The notes under the pieces were generated by a model. The model did no database searches, was not told the origin of the DNA, and was given only the letters and a program-made list of their open reading frames with translations. Shown here piece by piece: positions 12,341 through 23,596 of a DNA stretch of 64,000 nucleotides. The first letter of the stretch is position 1; each line of letters begins with the position of its first letter. Position numbers and translations under genes: made by a program. Origin of the DNA: Mytilisepta virgata (lineage: Eukaryota; Mollusca; Bivalvia; Mytilida; Mytilidae); contig CM051514.1 in the NCBI GenBank assembly GCA_028015205.1, positions 29,156,150-29,220,149 of the forward strand, read 5' to 3'.

Positions 12341-12847
12341 TATTTTCAGTAATAGCAGTCATGTTGGTTGGACGTTAGGGATGCCAAACACAAGTATGGA
12401 AGTGGACCAAACAATGTCTATTCAACCAAACTTCTGTGTCACTTTAAATTTTGAGTTACATGCGGTTTATATTGAAGGAAAGACAAACAGATTATTCGAT
12501 TTACTATCTCGATGGAATTTGTCTTCTCAGTATCAATATAAACATACTGAAATTTTTTCTAAGTGTGGTAATCTATCATAACACCCTCAACTAAAGGCAG
12601 TATGTTTTTTTATTATTCGGAATGCCTTGATCTCATCTGGATTAGTTGATGCGGAATAAACAATACAGTCAACAATATAATATCAATAAAAACACCTGCG
12701 GATAATAGTGGTGCTGCAAAACCAAAAGTACCTTGTAGGGTTGTGGCAACTGTAATGACCTATTATAGAATTGTAAAAATACATGTACTTTTCAGGTTCA
12801 AGATGAAAACAAAAAGACTCATACAGACAAATGACACAAATGACACT

Positions 12848-13196
12848 ACCTTAGCAACATGTGATAAGTTTGCATAGCAACAAAAATATCACATTCCAAG
12901 ACTGAACTCGGAAAGTATCACCCTTTCCGGACGAGTTTTACCGATTAGTATTTCACTTCCGCTCAAGCTGAGAAACAGCAGACGACAAGTTGGTTTTCTT
13001 GATTTTCAAGATTTATAACTTGTTTCCATTATTCTGCTGGTATGGCATTTGCAGACGTGTATGAAGATAAACTACAAGAAATGAAATACTAATCGGTAAA
13101 ACCCGGCTTGAAAGGGTGATATTTTTCGAGTTCGGTAATGTTCGCGGGATGTAATATTTTCGTTGCTATGCAAATATATCACACGATGCTATGGGT
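12848..13196. mobile_element. Foldback (MITE-like) element with ~115-bp inverted arms
   Basis: The left arm 12848-12960 and the reverse complement of the right arm 13079-13196 align end to end. Shared blocks are TTTGCATAGCAAC, GAACTCG, TATCACCCTTTC and GTTTTACCGATTAGTATTTC. The spacer (12961-13078) holds an ATG frame at about 13041 reading MAFADVYEDKLQEMKY before a stop that lies in the right arm. Long inverted arms with a short spacer are typical of foldback or MITE elements. The superfamily is not determinable, and I could not define a clear target-site duplication. Confidence 0.7.
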
Positions 13197-13649
13197 AGGC
13201 TGAATAAAACACAAAAAACAACACTGCAAAATACAACATTCTAAAGAACCAATGAAATAACTGTATTACATCAGAAATTTGCATTAAGTATAATAATGTA
13301 TTTTGTTGCCTTGTTGAAGGGAAACATTTCCATAAATCATATAGATACAATATGATAATCTTTTCAGTTTTCCCCATGATTTCTCCATTGAACTGTAAGT
13401 CAACCCACGCAGAAGAGACTAGAATAAATGAACAGACGCAATGGAAAACCTTTATTTTATTTTGTTCATATTATAATTTCACATCTGTGCCGTGAGAATT
13501 AAACATTATTTTCATTTGCTCAGTTTTTTTTGTAGATTATGTAGTAGTATTTATTCCATTAGAAATTATTTAAATGGTGTTAACATAATACATTTATTAT
13601 TAGATGTCCTTTTAAACATATCCAAACCTTTTATTTTAAATTATTTATG

Positions 13650-13748
13650 AAAGGTTTGAAACGATATAATCCACATACAGTTAAAGATTTGAAACGATAT
13701 TATCCACATACAGTTAAAGGTTTGAAACGATATAATCCACATACAGTT
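13650..13748. repeat. 33-bp tandem repeat, three copies
   Basis: Units at 13650-13682, 13683-13715 and 13716-13748. Units 1 and 3 appear identical, and unit 2 differs at two positions. The unit includes GAAACGATATAATCCACATA. Confidence 0.95.
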
Positions 13749-13789
13749 AATTACTCCAGTTTGATACAAGTAAACTAGATGCTCTCAAG

Positions 13790-14880
13790 AGCTTGTATCG
13801 CTCACCTGGATTTATCTTTTCACCTTGAGCAGGAATAAAAATCAAAGTATTGCAGTCATTCTGGCTGGTTTTTCTATAGAGTTCTACGTTAAACTAAGTT
13901 TGACTGTGGCAGCCATCTTGGTTGACATTCCAGGTCAATGGACACATTTCTGAAAGAAAACCATCTAAGGACCATTACTGCTACGTCTTATTCCAACTGG
14001 TTAAGCGGTTTCAGACAAGAAGATTTTTCAATAAATGTTCAAAAAGGGCCATATTTTAAATTAAATTCGGCTTTGGCGGCCATCTTGGTTAACATTATGG
14101 GTCATCAGACATAATTCTGAAAGAGAACCTCTTAAGTACCATTACTGCCAAGTTTGGTTGCAATTGCCCTTGTAGTTTCATAGAAGATTTTTGAAATTCA
14201 CCCCCCCCCCCCTTTTTTCTATTTTTAACAACTGCAGCCATGTCGGTTGGAAGTCGGGGATGCCGGACATAATTTTGGAAGGGTGCCACAAGGACCATTC
14301 CACCAAAGTTTGGTCCTAATTACCCCAGTTACCTTTCAGAGGAGATCATTAAAGGAAAGTTTACGCCGGACGACGTCTTTAAAGTGCAAAAACTCCTATA
14401 AAGCGTCAATCAATGATTTTGATTATGTATTTCTTACTTTGTTGAACATTTTTGCTGGTTACAGTTTGTCTTTATCTATAATAATATTCAAGATAATAAC
14501 CTAAAACGGCAAAATTTCTTTAAAATTAATAATTCAGGGGCAATAACCCAACAAAGGGTTGACCGATTCGTCTGAAAATTTCATGGCAGGTAGATCTTGA
14601 TCTGATGAACATTTTATCCCAGTCAGTTTTGCTCTAAATGCTTTAGTTTTTTAGATATAAGACAAAAACTGCAGTTTATCCATGTGTTCTATTTTTAGCC
14701 ATGTCGGCCATGTTGGTTGGCATGCGGAGTCATCGGACACATTTTTAATTTAGATATCCTAATTATGCTTGTGGCCAAGTTTGGTTTCATTTGGCCAAGT
14801 GGTTTCAGAGAAGATTTTTGTAAAAGTTAAAGGACGAGAGATGTTTGCATTTTTTCTTTTGTGTAGAAAATCCAATTTGG
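13790..14880 (+). repeat. Dispersed repeat C, long copy
   Basis: Begins near AGCTTGTATCGCTCACCTGG and repeats the module 'GGCAGCCATCTTGGTTGACAT, CATCGGACA, AAGAGAACC, CCATTACTGCCAAGTTTGG' several times. It then has GTTACAGTTTGTCTTTATCT, GATTCGTCTGAAAATTTCAT and GATCTTGATCTGATGAAC, as in the 36930-37655 copy. A 12-C run lies at 14201-14212. No coding function; the short frames in it are incidental. Confidence 0.75.
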
Positions 14881-15057
14881 TAGGGACGAAGTTTGATATT
14901 TCTAAATGTTTAAAAAGGGGGATGTTTCAGTATCTAATTATTATTTGACAGTGAGATTTATTTAGTCGAAAACTTTTTTTTTCAGTTTCTGCATTCAATA
15001 ACATGTGTATTAAATTTCCTGTTTCTATGGACTCTCCAAATTATGTTATTAGAAAGA

Positions 15058-15086
15058 AATATCCCTTTGGTATTTCTTGACTTTAC
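15058..15086 (+). repeat. Short retroelement tail motif
   Basis: The 29-nt motif containing CCCTTTGGTATTTCTTGACT occurs here, inverted at 20193-20221, and (less two bases) at 29302-29328. At the 20-kb site it lies at the end of a retroelement 3' tail, which suggests it marks a retroelement terminus. Confidence 0.55.
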
Positions 15087-15087
15087 A

Positions 15088-15369
15088 TAGAAGCCAGTTT
15101 CATATAATTTTCTTTAGAGTTTTCTAAAAAGAGTTATTTCAGAAATAGGGTTATACCCAGAGTATTATTCTTCCTCTGGTTTCAAGAAAGGAGGCACCAC
15201 TTGGGCCTTTAAGTGTAGTGTTCAACCAAATCTTATTCGGGTATTAGGAGATTGGAAAGGTGGTGCCTACAAATTATATGTTAGATATGACATTGAAGAT
15301 AAGTTTTTCATTTATTCAAAAATGAATAGCCTAATTTGTTACATTGTACTATACAATTATTATTTTTAA
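15088..15369 (+). pseudogene. Tyrosine-recombinase C-terminal domain remnant (DIRS/Crypton-type)
   Basis: An uninterrupted frame runs from about 15115 to the TAA at 15367-15369. It reads FLKRVISEIGL, then SGFKKGGTTWAFKC, then PNLIRVLGDWKG and AYKLYVRYDIEDKFFIYSK. Tyrosine recombinases carried by DIRS and Crypton elements have at this place an HSxRRGGA box (the catalytic HxxR) followed by a LGDWxSxAYxxY box with the nucleophilic tyrosine. Here the box is SGFKKGGTT, so both His and Arg of HxxR are replaced. The LGDW and Tyr parts are kept. The domain is therefore recognisable but very probably inactive. The upstream catalytic Arg region is missing or decayed. Another phage-integrase-like family is possible, but a retroelement or Crypton origin fits the repeat context best. 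Confidence 0.65.
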
Positions 15370-15926
15370 ATATTGTATTTATCATTTTAGGTAAAAAGGC
15401 TGAGACTAATTTCTAATTAAATTTTAAAATATATATCTGATATGAAGAACACAGAGTTGCATGCCTTTGGAGGTTTGACTAATGAACGTAATCAGTTTTC
15501 TTATGTAAGTATTCATGTGGGTACCAATGATATACACAGTTTAAAAACATGTATATTTGAATCAAGTATGAAGTCCATATTAAATGCGATAGTGATAATT
15601 AATTCCATTTGCATAATCTTGTTACCTTCAATTTTAATTAGGCTAATGCCAGGAACACTGTTAATTATAAGGCATTTGCAAAATCCTTTTACGGTAGTTG
15701 TCATACTCCCATCAAAATCTTGTTTTCCTCAGATAAGTTACATAGGTTTAAATAAGAGTTTCAATTTTATTGCCAACACGTTTACTCATACATGTTTATA
15801 AATTTGTACATCTGCTTTCCTGAGCTGCTTGTCTCTTCTGAATCTTTGCTCATTGGAGACGGACGAGATCGCAGAAGCTTCAATTTATTTGATTTAGAAT
15901 ATTGACACTGTATATTTTATATGACA

Positions 15927-15999
15927 TCCCTGGCAGTATAATGGTAATTACGGTTGTTTCTATTTAACAAAAGATCGGGGTTCGATTCCTCGTTAGGAA
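15927..15999 (+). tRNA. tRNA-like gene or tRNA pseudogene (Asp/Glu-like body)
   Basis: A 73-nt cloverleaf can be drawn: acceptor TCCCTGG with TTAGGAA (one mismatch, two G-U pairs), D arm with ATAATGGTAAT, anticodon stem TTGTT/AACAA with a 7-nt loop TCTATTT, variable AAGAT, and T arm CGGGG-TTCGATT-CCTCG. Box A-like and box B-like (GGTTCGATTCC) promoters are present. Position 33 is C instead of the universal U, and the apparent anticodon would be TAT, so this is more likely a pseudogene or a SINE head than a functional tRNA. Confidence 0.5.
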
Positions 16000-16632
16000 T
16001 ATTTAGAAGACGGTATTGACTTACGCTATGAAATTTTCCTATTACTATTCGTGCATGTACAATAAAAACTACAATTGTCTGCGTGAACCGTTGGTCTGGC
16101 GGGTTCAGTAAATTTCATATAGATATTATTAACGTGTTAATATTTATATATAAAATTATCTCTGGATTTCACAAAATTGTATACATACAATGTATTATAC
16201 ATAGTGTGAGTAATGTATTTTATAAGTTTTGTACAAGTACTACTTGTTTGTTTTTACCACAATATGTGACGTTTAAAGTCTACATATTTTGCTAAATAAA
16301 AGGTATTGTTACTTCTCTCTTTTGGTATTTTCCCCAAGAAGTAATTAAAAAGAGCATACCAGGATCTATTTTCATTCTTTTGTTAGTTTTGCATCAACTT
16401 TACAACAATTAAAATTTGAATATTTAGATTTTCCCTTTTTAATTGGTTTACATTTGTGATATGTTAATATCTGGTTCTTCAATATCAGGACAGATATTAT
16501 TTCTTGACCGATATTATAAGTACATTTATCGAATTTGAATTGTCATTCGACATGAATTATTCGACTAAAGTCATGGCCGACGCCATTGTCTCAGAAATAG
16601 CAGGCATGTTATAATTTATCAATATCAGCTTT

Positions 16633-17700
16633 TTTTAGCTCACCTGGCATAAAGAGGACACATATACCTAACAAGCAATCCACAAAACGCAATCCACTAG
16701 ACAGACAAACCCTAGAAGAACAATGAACAACACGAACTCCTATAAAAACCAGGAGTGAACTCATGTGCTCCGGAGGGTAAGCAGTTCCTGCTCCGTATAC
16801 GCCACCCGTCGTGAAGTTCAACAAAGTCAATCCTGTGGTAGTCACAAATCGGTGGAGGTACATGAAATGTTACGACAAAGGGAACATGGTTGCTATTGCG
16901 ATCACTTGGCGTCCGTCGCCTGTCGTCGTCCGTCGTCCGGTGTAAACCTTTGTTTTTAAGATCTTCCCTTTTGAAACTACTGGACCAATTGGGACTTTGC
17001 AGGAATAATGTTTGTGATGTGCTCTACAAATATTTCATCTTGGTCGGACAAAAACATGGCCCCCATGGGCAGTTGTTTCTGTTTTGGCTGAATTTTTCTT
17101 CTCTGGTACTGCTTGGCCAAATGGAACGAAATTTGACAGGAAGCATGTATGGGAGGTCCTTTATAAAGTTTCCTCATATCGTCCCGATCAGACTACAAAT
17201 GTTGCCACCATGACCAATTCTTGTTTCTAATTGGTTGATTTAAAACATTGGCCATTTTGGACTTAACTTTGGTGTAATGGTCCTTGGGTGGCCCCCTTCC
17301 AAAATTGTGTCTCCGACTTCCAACCGACATTGGTGTTGTTACTAAAAATAAAGGGGTTGAATTTCAAAACGCTTCTTTGTAAATACATGGCCAAATAGAA
17401 CCATAATTATCTGCAATGGTCTTTAGATGGTCGTCTTTCAGAATTATGTTCGATGACTCGGACGATCAACCAAGATGCCTACCACAGCCTAACTTAGTTT
17501 AACATAGGACCCTATGAGAAAATTAATTTAAAAAATCTTCTGGTCTGAAAGCACTCAGCCAATTGGAACCAGACTTGGCAGCCATGGTTATTAGATTGTC
17601 TTCTTTCAGAATTAATTCCAATTATACTCCCGTTTGTTTCTTAGGTGCTTTTATTGGCAAATTGAATCCAGGTGAGCAATAAAAGCTCCTGGGAGCATGT
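16633..17700 (+). repeat. Dispersed repeat C copy interrupted by a retroelement
   Basis: Opens with TTTTAGCTCACCTGGCA at 16633, is interrupted at 16650-16886, and resumes with TTGCTATTGCGATCACTTGG and CGTCCGTCG-rich sequence. The inverted equivalent of the opening (CAGGTGAGCTAAAA) closes the copy at 37637-37650, so repeat C appears to end in a short inverted repeat around TTAGCTCACCTG. The 17440-17620 part has the ~150-bp unit also seen tandemly at 11640-12240. The right end is near CCAGGTGAGCAATAAAAGCT. Confidence 0.7.
16650..16886 (-). mobile_element. Penelope-like element, 3' UTR fragment inserted in repeat C
   Basis: The reverse complement of this segment matches the non-coding 3' end of the copies at 30625-30895 and 48665-48943: GTATACGGAGCAGGAACTGC-type block, GGAGCACCTGGGTTCACTCC-type block, then a T-rich stretch and GTCCTTTTT-like end. 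Repeat C sequence abuts both sides, so this is a nested, strongly 5'-truncated insertion. Confidence 0.75.
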
Positions 17701-17959
17701 AGTTTATATGTTAATGCTGAAGATACAGAAAACTTTCCTCTTTTAACCTATGTGTAGATTAAACCATTTTTGTTCTACATTAATGGGTCATGTCGATCAT
17801 GTTTCCTATGAACTACTTCACCCACACCAAGTCAGTGGTTCATACAACTTGCCTGAACTTCAGTGGTAGTGTGGGTTCATACAATTTGAATTGAGGCTAT
17901 TGTACAAGTCCATGACATTTCTATATTTTTAGTTGCTGCGATGCAAATTATTACCTTCT

Positions 17960-18610
17960 GATTTCTGACAATAGAAAGTCTGAAGTCTGCCTATTAACAA
18001 CTACACTCTATGACACACGCGAAGACTTTTCCCATTGTCAACTTCCCATTTCTGTGTAGTAACATTCGATCGTATGGAATATGTATTTACCAACTCATAC
18101 GTTTTGCTAGACATTGTGGCTATTTTGCCGATTTTCTTGATATGGCTCAGCTTCGTACGGAAAAGCTATTAGGGCAGAGTTGTGTTGCCCATAGATTTAG
18201 GCCGTCGCTTCAAAAATTCTACGGTCGTCACCACGATCTGATTGACCTTTATGGAGTGTCAGTTTCCAACATGACAAAAGACCTCCATCTGTCATAGAAG
18301 TTCTTTCTCCTTCACCATACATTACCTTCTATTATCAGCACGGCGAGTGTCTTGCATGAAGCAGAAACTGCTCACCCTTACACGGCACCTGAATCCACCC
18401 CCGGTTTTTAATGGGGTTCATGCTGCTCGTTTCTGTATGTACTTTTTGGTTTTTCTGTTGGTTGTTACTTTTTCCTTCGTCGTCTTTTTTTGTGTTTCCG
18501 GTTGTGCTTTTTGTCTACAGACTTTTCCTCTTTTGACACTTCGGTATTCCTGCTTTTTCATAGCTATGGAAGTTTTATTGTTTATTATATCATCTGTTAT
18601 GCAATAACTA
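17960..18610 (+). pseudogene. Penelope-like reverse transcriptase C-terminal region, second subfamily
   Basis: An open frame 18010-18297 reads FPIVNFPFLCSNIRSYGICI, then YQLIRFARHCGYFADFLDM and LQKFYGRHHDLIDLYGVSVS, aligning residue for residue with the C-terminal region of the main family (FPIVNFPFLSSNIPASPAYG, QLIRFSRACVSYPDF, KFYGRHHELI). Just upstream the LYDTRED segment is in another frame, so one frameshift separates it. The 3' tail (18300-18610) has the GAATCCACCCCCGGTTTTTA variant of the tail block. The catalytic palm is absent, so this is a 5'-truncated dead copy. As in the main family, the ORF ends about 20 residues after the FYGRHH motif, with no C-terminal GIY-YIG endonuclease. 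Confidence 0.7.
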
Positions 18611-18619
18611 ACACGAACC

Positions 18620-20190
18620 AAAACAATCCTTCAAACTCTTTTCATTATTTTTGTTTCCAAAGTAACGTATTTGTTATAATCAATCTAACATTTTTTATAA
18701 AAATTATGAGCTGTTTAGACACTATAATAGGTTGGATTATAGTTGAGACATATCTTTTATTTCTTTTCATTTTTCTTTCATTTGTTTTGAGTACGTTCGT
18801 TCTCAGATGTTACTGTTAGCGATATTGTACAGTAATGCGTTTATATGATGTATTTATATTTAATATGGACAAACATTCTGTCAATGCATTTTATAATTCG
18901 TTTTTTTCTTCCACCTTTTTGCTCCTACTTGAACTATTATGTTTTTATTTTACCCTCTTCAAATTCAATGAAACTAGAATGCACATCATTGTAGTCTGGT
19001 TATTACTATGAAAGATAAGAGGATGTCAGTGTATGAATGAACCAAAAATGTTTGAATAGCATGTAAATATATATGACATTTTGATATCAAATTTTATCTC
19101 ACCAATCATAATCAAGATTTAAGTTAAAGCAATGAATTATATCTGATCCAAATCTAAATGAATAGAACTATTCCTGACGATTACTTGAGAAATGATCATT
19201 GGATCTTTGCAATATGATTTATTCATTTCGGTCACTTATAAGGGATTATTAAACCAGTAAAAAACGAAATGGATAATCGGAAAGGTTAACAATGACAAAA
19301 AATCATTCCATGGCCACATAACATTCAGAACCCTTGACAAAAAAACTACATAAACGGGGCTAATATATTCTTTTTTTAGCCCTTGTAAATAGCCAGCTTC
19401 ATACTAAGGAAACAAATCGTCAAAAGCGGCACACAGTAATTCAGATTGTATGTTGAAAAGTTGTCCTCTAAACAATCTTTGAGGAATAAACTAAGCAGAA
19501 AGTCAATTATAGAACTATTGCAGAAAATGCGACCTCGTTAAATGTAGGAGCTTTGTCAGTATAATTATATAATTGCCATAGTACTAGAACATGTTTCCCC
19601 AGCCTAATATTAGAAAACATAGATGTGTTAACGCACCGAAGACGAGCCAGACGAACTGATTTTTCCACGTGGTCCATTTTGAAAGTGTTCCGACTTTTCC
19701 TTCTCTCTTCTTACACATTTTCTTAAATGGATGTAGTCCTCAAATGCGTCTTACAATAGCTTCTAGTGAACCAAAGGGTTTGGATTTAAAGTCTTATACT
19801 TGTTTGAAACGTTGAAATGTATAAAATAATTTTATTTTAAGATATTCTACAGCATAATATTAATTTTATATTTCTATTTTAATAAGTCCATATTTTTGTT
19901 CTAATTAATTTGTTTTAATTACCGATTAGATTTATATACGTTATCTAATGTAAGCATCTTTTACGATATATTGTGACCAATTTCAAGTGCATCAACCCAT
20001 AAAATAAGTACATTGCAAAAAACTTAAAAACCACAAAAACCGCAAATATACATCACCAACAGTAAAACTAATCACCAAATTACAAAAACAAAAATAAAAT
20101 CTGTAATGTATTTTATTTTTTTCCTTTCCTTCATTTGTCTTAATTGAAATTAATTTTAACTCATAAATTTAAATTTTTTTAATATATTAT
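18620..20190. other. No recognisable feature
   Basis: About 1.6 kb of AT-rich sequence. No ORF or repeat in it resembles a known family, although a hydrophobic 109-residue frame at 18490-18819 overlaps the retroelement tail and is probably incidental. Confidence 0.4.
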
Positions 20191-20192
20191 AT

Positions 20193-20515
20193 GTAAAGTC
20201 AAGAAATACCAAAGGGATATTCGAAGGAGGGAAAAATCGAAACAACTGACAAACTCCGGAGAACAACGAAGACAAGACCAAAATAATACATGTACTACAA
20301 TTAAAAACTTAAAACACATGAACAATATAGACCCCACCAAAAAACTGGGGGTAGACTCAGGTGCTCCGGACGAGTAAGCAGTCTCTGCTTCCTGCATGAC
20401 ACCTACCATGTCAAATCCGGTATGAGGAAAGGATAATATCAATGGAACAGGTCCATTATCATTAGGAAACGGTGTTTTCATGCCTGTCAACCAAGTCATG
20501 ATGACGCCAATAAAA
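20193..20515 (-). mobile_element. Retroelement 3'-end relic, third tail variant
   Basis: On the minus strand it reads from the TTGACAGGCATGAAAAC region, through GGACCTGTTCCATTGATATT, GCAGAGACTGCTTACTCGTC and GGAGCACCTGAGTCTACCCC, to a terminal motif CCCTTTGGTATTTCTTGACT. The order parallels the 3' end of the Penelope-like copies (GGACCTGTTCCCACTGTCG, GGAACTGCTTACCC, GGAGCACCTGGGTTCACTCC). The minus-strand reading frame spanning 20179-20499 is an artefact of this tail. Confidence 0.6.
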
Positions 20516-21003
20516 CTTTATTACTTCAGATTAGGAGCAACGAACCCCTGTCTGAGCAACTCACTAAAGGGCCAATACAGTATGATTACTAACAAGCTGA
20601 CCGCTTAATAGAACTGCAAAAATTGTTTGGACGGTCAATAGTGTACACGTTTCAACTATCAAGATATTTTAAAATATCATATCATTTAGATTCGGACCCA
20701 CTATAAAGTGTAGTTATTTAAATCCCAGCTATGTGGGAAATTAGTTCGTCCACAGTTTCCAAAATTGAGTTAAATCTAAGAAATCATGACTGAGTTATGA
20801 GATATAGTGTAGTTCTTAAAGATCAAGGCAAGTGCCGTCCTTTGCCGACTAGCAAACGTTTATGTGGAGTTATTTCACCAAACTGCTCTTCTAAGTCATA
20901 TGATTCCAAGGAAAAAGGTTAAGATCATGTGGTACATCATAAACTTGTTTGGATTTTTTAAATTGTCAGTCCAATTCATGAAACATTTATAATATGAAGT
21001 TGA

Positions 21004-21297
21004 GATTTGCCTATCATACCAGATAATTTCTTCATATTTCACGAGGAACTGCTAGAAATGTTATCTGGAAAATTGGCCATGTTATATAGTGAACTCCGCG
21101 ACCACAATAAACTACTTCGCTTTCTGATAGCTCGTTCAGCTATAAATTCAAACAAATGTTCCTTGAAGAAGAAAAAGAGTACGAAAAATATTTATGTGGA
21201 ATGCTCATGGGATCAAAATCTTATGAGTGAAGTAATAAAACGTATCACAAAATACCGAAATAAATTTGATGCACTGTATGGCCATTTCGTTGACTGA
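21004..21297 (+). CDS. Hypothetical exon, basic helical protein segment
   Basis: An open frame of about 96 codons ends at the TGA at 21295-21297, with a stop directly upstream at 21001-21003. It has no ATG near its 5' end. TTTGCCTATCATACCAG (to 21023) is a good acceptor-like sequence, so this could be a terminal exon. The peptide includes HEELLEMLSGKLAMLYSELR, then a Lys-rich stretch KKKKSTKN and LMSEVIKRITKYRNKFDALY, and is predicted by eye to be largely helical. Composition is more protein-like than the surrounding frames. I do not recognise a family. It could be chance in AT-rich DNA. Confidence 0.3.
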   Translation, partial: DLPIIPDNFFIFHEELLEMLSGKLAMLYSELRDHNKLLRFLIARSAINSNKCSLKKKKSTKNIYVECSWDQNLMSEVIKRITKYRNKFDALYGHFVD

Positions 21298-21359
21298 CAA
21301 CTCATCAGCAGCGCTCAAGATCAAAATATTGGAAAACTGGTTAAAGATATAATATAGCC

Positions 21360-22920
21360 TTTCTACTTAAAAAAATGAAACTTTATTAATAAGTACATGA
21401 ACACATTTTTCTTATTGTTTCCAGGGTAAATATTCATAATTATTTTAAAAAACTTAAATCATCCTTACTAAAATGGTGAAAAATGGTTACAAAATATTGC
21501 CAAGTTCTTTGTATCTGTGATCAAAGTTTGAAGTTGCTAAAAAGACTCACTAGACTGAAATTTCCTTAGGCTCCTCTATCATGTCTATACTGTTACCGTA
21601 TTAAAGTCAGATGTTGTTCTGGAGTTATGTCGCCTTGTCCGTAAAAAAATCAAATGTGCACGAAAAATCACAAAATTAACAATTTTTGGGTAAATTAAAA
21701 ATCGTGTAGACTTCGATGTGCTCAATATATCTTGTTAAAATTTGAAACATACTTTGTTAAGATAAGTATCTTTTAATAGTCAACTGCTAATCAATGCTAA
21801 ACATATAGCTTCAACTCCTATTTTGTGTTTTAATTTAATGAAGTTTACCCTTCACTAAATGACAAACGTCAAGTAAAAAGCCTATATAATAATGAATTAA
21901 TAAGCACAACCATAAAAAATCATAACAATTAAAACAACCAGGTATCCAAACTTAGCTAAGGGTTACCTCTGCATCAGCATAATTATTTTGTGCAATGTGT
22001 ACCGCGAGTCGTTCGTACTAAAATTTCTGCATGACCCCAGTAGGCAATGTTTTAGAATGATTTTATTTTGTTTTAGATTTTTCGGCTTTAATTTCAATTT
22101 CACAAGTTTTAATTCAGCGCATATTTAATGATGGTTAATAAAAAACATTTACAAAGAAATGTGATCGCATTTTTTCTGTTCTTTTGGTTATTCTTATACA
22201 TGTATCTATATGGTAACATTTGACTTAACGCAGATATATTTGTTTTCTAATCAAAGCCACGGAGATGCATGTTCACTGTACATATATATATATATATGGT
22301 CACACTTTTCTTTGTTTCTTTATTGGGATTATTCTTTAGAAATGTATAAAAACTTTGATACAAATCTTGATACTCAAAGTCTAAATTGTTGAAAACCAAA
22401 ACAATAATCAAAAAGGTAAGAGCAAATTCAAAAATGCCAAATCTACCAAAAGTATAAAGTTAAAAATCTGATGACAGAGCTATGCACGAGCGAAATACTT
22501 CTTAGTTCTTAGTTTAACACAAAATTGAACATCTTTAACAGTAAGTATCGACATACTAGCAACTGACCTTGTGATACATTTTACATATGAAAGTAAACAA
22601 CTACATCCTGTCAAAAACACCTTAATTTGCAGTTATGAAACATGTTTTTATGTTGATAAAGTGTACATATTCAAAGTTCAAGCAATTATTATTATTATTC
22701 AAAATTATTGTGTTTATGTTTGCTGATCGATTACCCAAGAGAATATACTACTTTGTTGATACTAAACTAATTTCCATATTCTGCAACAAACATAAACCAC
22801 AAAACCACATGTAACTTATCACGGTCGTATTAAAAAAAATAGACAGGAATGCAAATAAGAGTTTTCAAAAATGGGTCAGACAAAAAACTAGTAACAGGTA
22901 AGCTACAGTTAGATGCAGAC
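21360..22920. other. No recognisable feature
   Basis: AT-rich sequence with a short TA microsatellite at 22283-22297. No coding region, RNA gene or repeat family I can support. Confidence 0.45.
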
Positions 22921-22929
22921 ATAACCTCT

Positions 22930-23180
22930 CACCAAGTTAACTTAGAACAGTTCTACTGACTGCTCTAAGTTAACTTATACCAGTTTTGCTGACTGCGTTA
23001 GAACTGCTCTAGTATGGAATCCTGGTTGCTCTAGAACAGAAGCCTGACCGATTCTGACAGCTCTAAGGTGTCATGGTAAAGAACAGTTCTAATCTGACAT
23101 GGTCAAGAACAGCTCTAACCTTTCATGCTCTAGAACAGCTCTAACCTGTCATGCTTTAGAACACTTCTATAAACAGTCAT
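22930..23180. repeat. Degenerate ~27-bp tandem repeat (GAACAGCTCTAAC)
   Basis: At least six imperfect units with the core (C/A)AGAACAG(C/T)TCTAA(C/T)CT followed by GTCATG(C/G). The best units are between 23080 and 23170; those before 23060 are more diverged. The core is a near palindrome (AGAAC..GTTCT-like). A similar but separate array lies at 43870-44060. Confidence 0.8.
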
Positions 23181-23596
23181 AGTTGCAGTCAGGATTTTGA
23201 ATCAATAAGAAATCCCAACTTAAAGTTTCACTGAAGTCTATTAGTAACACGATCAATAAAAATACCTCCAGGTCCTTTCCACCAGTTTCATACAAGAAAT
23301 ATATTTTAAATATATTGGGATTATTTTAGGTTTGGTTTTTCATTTTAAACAAAGTCATCCATTTTAATAGTGCAAGGTCCTGTCACCCGAACAAAATTTG
23401 GACCACTTAAGGATCATTCCACTACGTTTTGGTCTCAATTGTAAAGACAAGTAAGTTTTTAATTATTTTTTTTTTGGAAGTTATTTTTTATTTCTTATAA
23501 CCATTTGTAATGAATAGGACTGACATTTCACCAATCCATCAACAATAACTTTCAACTGGCCGCATGATTTCAGATGAAACGATTAATATATACCCA

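Noticed and set aside
15442..15801. 119-codon plus-strand frame
   Set aside because: Composition fits chance in AT-rich DNA, with overlapping open frames on the other strand. No motif, splice context or repeat support.
20179..20499. 106-codon minus-strand frame
   Set aside because: It is the untranslated tail of a retroelement relic read through by chance.
22283..22297. TA microsatellite (and another at 47413-47430)
   Set aside because: Short and ordinary for an AT-rich genome. No evidence of function.
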